Assembly (NCBI GenBank): GCA_023430825.1
Contig: JAEYYL010000181.1
Span: 1 to 7,669, forward strand
Source of the DNA: Verrucomicrobiota bacterium
Lineage (GTDB): Bacteria > Verrucomicrobiota > Verrucomicrobiia > Opitutales > Opitutaceae
Length of the DNA: 7,669 bases
Reading direction: 5' to 3'
Under the pieces are notes generated by a model that worked only from the letters and a program-made list of their open reading frames with translations, was not told the origin of the DNA and did no database searches. The position numbers and the translations under genes were made by a program. Within the stretch, counting starts at the first letter, position 1. Each line of letters opens with the position of its first letter. Shown piece by piece: positions 6,287 through 7,669 of the stretch.

Positions 6287-6742
6287 TCACCGCGCCACCA
6301 CCGCCAGCAGGCGCCCCGGGTCCGCGCGCGCCGCTTCGAGCGAAAGTCCTTCGAAGTCGCCGCGCAGATACTTCAGCACGAATTTCTCGCGCTCGATTTC
6401 GCCCCGCGTCCGCACGCCCAGTCGCCGCAACACCGGCAGCGGCGGACACCAACCGCTCGTCGCATGCATCAAGAGAAAACCCAGCACGCCCCCCGCGAGC
6501 CACAGCCCCTTCCGGTGCCCGCCAGCCGCGGTCAACACGCCCGCCAGCGCCAGACTCGACGCGTTGGTTTCCAGCACGCGTTCCACGTCCCACTCCGCCT
6601 CCAGCTCCCCGATGCGCTTCGAGAGCTCCGACGCGTCGGCCGCCGCAAAACGCTGCACCGTCGCGCGGATTTCCTCGTCAATCCTGTCATTCACCGACGG
6701 GCTCGTATGGCGGCGGACGCGGTCGCTGGGTTCGGCGTTCAT
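6287..6742 (-). CDS. Small membrane protein with YgaP/DUF2892-like transmembrane domain
   Basis: The 151-residue protein is of unknown function. Residues 1-58 are hydrophilic and probably helical, with an acidic Leu/Glu-rich segment ELSKRIGELEAEWDVERVLE (39-58). Two hydrophobic segments follow (about 61-74 and 79-95) and lead into GWCPPLPVLRRLGVRT (97-112). The GWCP...LG..T pattern after a hydrophobic hairpin resembles the DUF2892/YgaP membrane domain (GWCPLYALLGI.T). A basic tail, EIEREKFVLKYLRGDF (115-130), follows. The start is well fixed: an in-frame TAG lies four codons upstream of ATG 6742. GGAAGG directly abuts the ATG, the only purine-rich ribosome-site-like sequence in the window but closer than usual. 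It converges on kup and diverges from the dehydrogenase gene, so it seems to be a single-gene unit. The family link is by motif memory; no enzymatic role is suggested because YgaP's rhodanese domain is absent. Confidence 0.75.
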   Translation of the reverse strand: MNAEPSDRVRRHTSPSVNDRIDEEIRATVQRFAAADASELSKRIGELEAEWDVERVLETNASSLALAGVLTAAGGHRKGLWLAGGVLGFLLMHATSGWCPPLPVLRRLGVRTRGEIEREKFVLKYLRGDFEGLSLEAARADPGRLLAVVAR

Positions 6743-6876
6743 CCTTCCACTCTATCCCGATCGCACCTCCTCGCCATCCGGCGTCACGCCGACCCCGCCA
6801 TGGGGCGGACAACCCGCGCCGCTCCGCGCGGAACCGCTCACTTCCCTCTCGGTCGCTCCTCCCTCCGCTCTCGATC
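6743..6876. promoter_or_regulatory. Divergent intergenic region between the small membrane protein and the dehydrogenase
   Basis: This 134-base spacer should carry the promoters of two divergent genes. On the minus strand GGATAGAGT lies about 8-16 bases before the small gene's ATG and AGGAGGTG about 25 bases before it, too far to act as its ribosome site. Two modest hairpins, CCGCC/GGCGG (6795-6808) and CCGCGC/GCGCGG (6814-6831), are present. The last 40 bases before ATG 6877 are almost pure pyrimidine with scattered G. I cannot name a convincing promoter or operator. Confidence 0.3.
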
Positions 6877-7669
6877 ATGAAACCTCCCTCCCACCCCGCC
6901 TCGTCCCGCTCGTTCTTCCTCACCGCCATCGTCGGCGCCCTGGCCTCCACGTTCACGCTCGCCGCGGAGGTGACAACCGGCCGGGCCGCGATGAGCGATT
7001 GGTCGAGCGATGCTCCCGGCGTTCGCCGCCACATTCGAGTCGCCGATCTGCCGGCACCGTATGCGACCGAATCCGCCCGCAACGGCCCCCGCCTCGTCGC
7101 CCGCCCGCCGGGCGCGCTCCCGCAGGCCCCTGCCGGCTTCCGCGTCTCCGAGTTCGCGTCACGCCTCAAACAACCCCGTGTGATCGTCACCGCGCCCAAC
7201 GGCGATATCTTCGTCGCGGAAAGCGAATCGCACCGCGTGCGCGTCCTGCGCGACGCCGACGGCGACGGCGTGGCCGAGATCGATGAAATCTTCGCCGACG
7301 ACCTGCGCCAGCCATTCGGCATCGCGTTTTACCCGGTCGACGGAACACCCACGCACGTTTACATCGCCAACACCGGCTCCATCGTCCGCTTCCCGTATCG
7401 CGAAGGCGATCTGCGCGCCCGCGGCAAAGCCGAGACGATCGTGGGCGACGTCTCCTCCGGCGGGCGGCTCACCGGCGGCGGACACTGGACGCGCGACATT
7501 GTCTTCTCTCGCGACGGCCAGACGCTGTTCCTCTCGGTCGGTTCGCTCTCCAACGTCGACGATAACGAAAAGGAAGCCCGCCGCGCCCGCATCTTCGCCT
7601 ATGCGCCCGACGGCTCCGACGAACGCATTTACGCCTGGGGCATTCGCAATCCCGTCGGCCTCGCGATCG
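6877..7669 (+). CDS. Secreted PQQ-dependent sugar / L-sorbosone dehydrogenase family protein (3' end outside window)
   Basis: An uninterrupted frame of 264 codons runs off the right edge. The protein belongs to the soluble PQQ glucose/sorbosone dehydrogenase (SndH-like) beta-propeller family, which oxidises aldose-type substrates in the periplasm and passes electrons to a quinone or cytochrome c. Residues 1 to about 30 are a signal peptide (hydrophobic core FFLTAIVGALASTFTLAA). Family landmarks are LPAPYATESARNGPRLV (58-74), PAGFRVSEFA (85-94), LKQPRVIVTAPNGDIFVAES (97-116), LRQPFGIAFYP (143-153), GGHWTRDIVFSRDGQTLFLS (201-220), VGSLSNVDDNE (221-231) and WGIRNPVGLA (254-263). His203 probably matches the catalytic His144 of Acinetobacter glucose dehydrogenase and Arg257 the Arg of its GHRNPQG motif. 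Residues 126-137 (DADGDGVAEIDE) fit an EF-hand calcium loop. No Shine-Dalgarno motif precedes ATG 6877. Whether a C-terminal cytochrome c domain follows cannot be seen. PQQ use and substrate are inferred from family. Confidence 0.87.
   Translation, partial: MKPPSHPASSRSFFLTAIVGALASTFTLAAEVTTGRAAMSDWSSDAPGVRRHIRVADLPAPYATESARNGPRLVARPPGALPQAPAGFRVSEFASRLKQPRVIVTAPNGDIFVAESESHRVRVLRDADGDGVAEIDEIFADDLRQPFGIAFYPVDGTPTHVYIANTGSIVRFPYREGDLRARGKAETIVGDVSSGGRLTGGGHWTRDIVFSRDGQTLFLSVGSLSNVDDNEKEARRARIFAYAPDGSDERIYAWGIRNPVGLAI

Noticed and set aside
4176..6593. An 805-codon open frame on the minus strand covering all of kup
   Set aside because: Its translation is rich in Gly, Asp, Glu, Arg and Ala with no domain pattern, and it lies antisense to an unmistakable kup gene. 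GC-rich genes with C-rich third positions often leave the opposite frame free of stops.
4244..6880. An 878-codon open frame on the plus strand overlapping kup and the next gene
   Set aside because: The translation is mostly Arg, Pro and His in low-complexity runs, a shifted-frame shadow of kup that also runs across the oppositely oriented small membrane protein gene.
1..7669. CRISPR array, tRNA/rRNA gene, insertion sequence, prophage or defence genes
   Set aside because: I saw no regularly spaced direct repeats, no tRNA-like cloverleaf, no transposase or integrase motif, and no flanking terminal repeats. All substantial coding sequence is explained by housekeeping or transport families.

Overview
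The window is GC-rich (about two thirds G+C by eye) with a strong preference for C at third codon positions. It reads as a chromosomal segment of a verrucomicrobium, most likely Opitutaceae or a close relative. Three things point there: the compact N-terminal domain ending in RFGYDP on the peptidase gene, the presence of menB (menaquinone pathway), and a sorbosone-dehydrogenase-like protein of a kind common in this phylum. No taxonomic marker such as an rRNA gene is present, so this assignment is inference.

Layout, left to right. Bases 1-320 hold the 3' end of a class II fructose-bisphosphate aldolase gene, closed by a textbook intrinsic terminator (359-390). An exported papain-like (C1A) cysteine peptidase follows (556-1677), then a GPH-family sugar:cation symporter (1852-3261), both on the plus strand. 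A short hairpin-rich spacer separates the symporter from the convergent menB gene (3346-4179, minus). menB diverges from a full-length kup potassium transporter gene (4248-6263, plus) across only 68 bp. kup converges on a small YgaP/DUF2892-like membrane protein (6287-6742, minus). That gene diverges from the start of a secreted PQQ-type sugar/sorbosone dehydrogenase (6877 onward), which runs off the right edge.

The genes do not form an obvious pathway or operon. Orientations alternate, and each gene looks like its own transcription unit: central metabolism, an exported peptidase, sugar uptake, quinone synthesis, potassium uptake, a small membrane protein and a periplasmic dehydrogenase. I found no mobile element, CRISPR array, RNA gene, prophage or defence system, and no convincing evidence of a new multi-gene system. 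No gap exceeds 175 bases. The most interesting items are the unusual architecture of the peptidase, a family resemblance between intergenic hairpins (REP-like, with one apparent compensatory base change), and near-absence of Shine-Dalgarno motifs in front of the genes.
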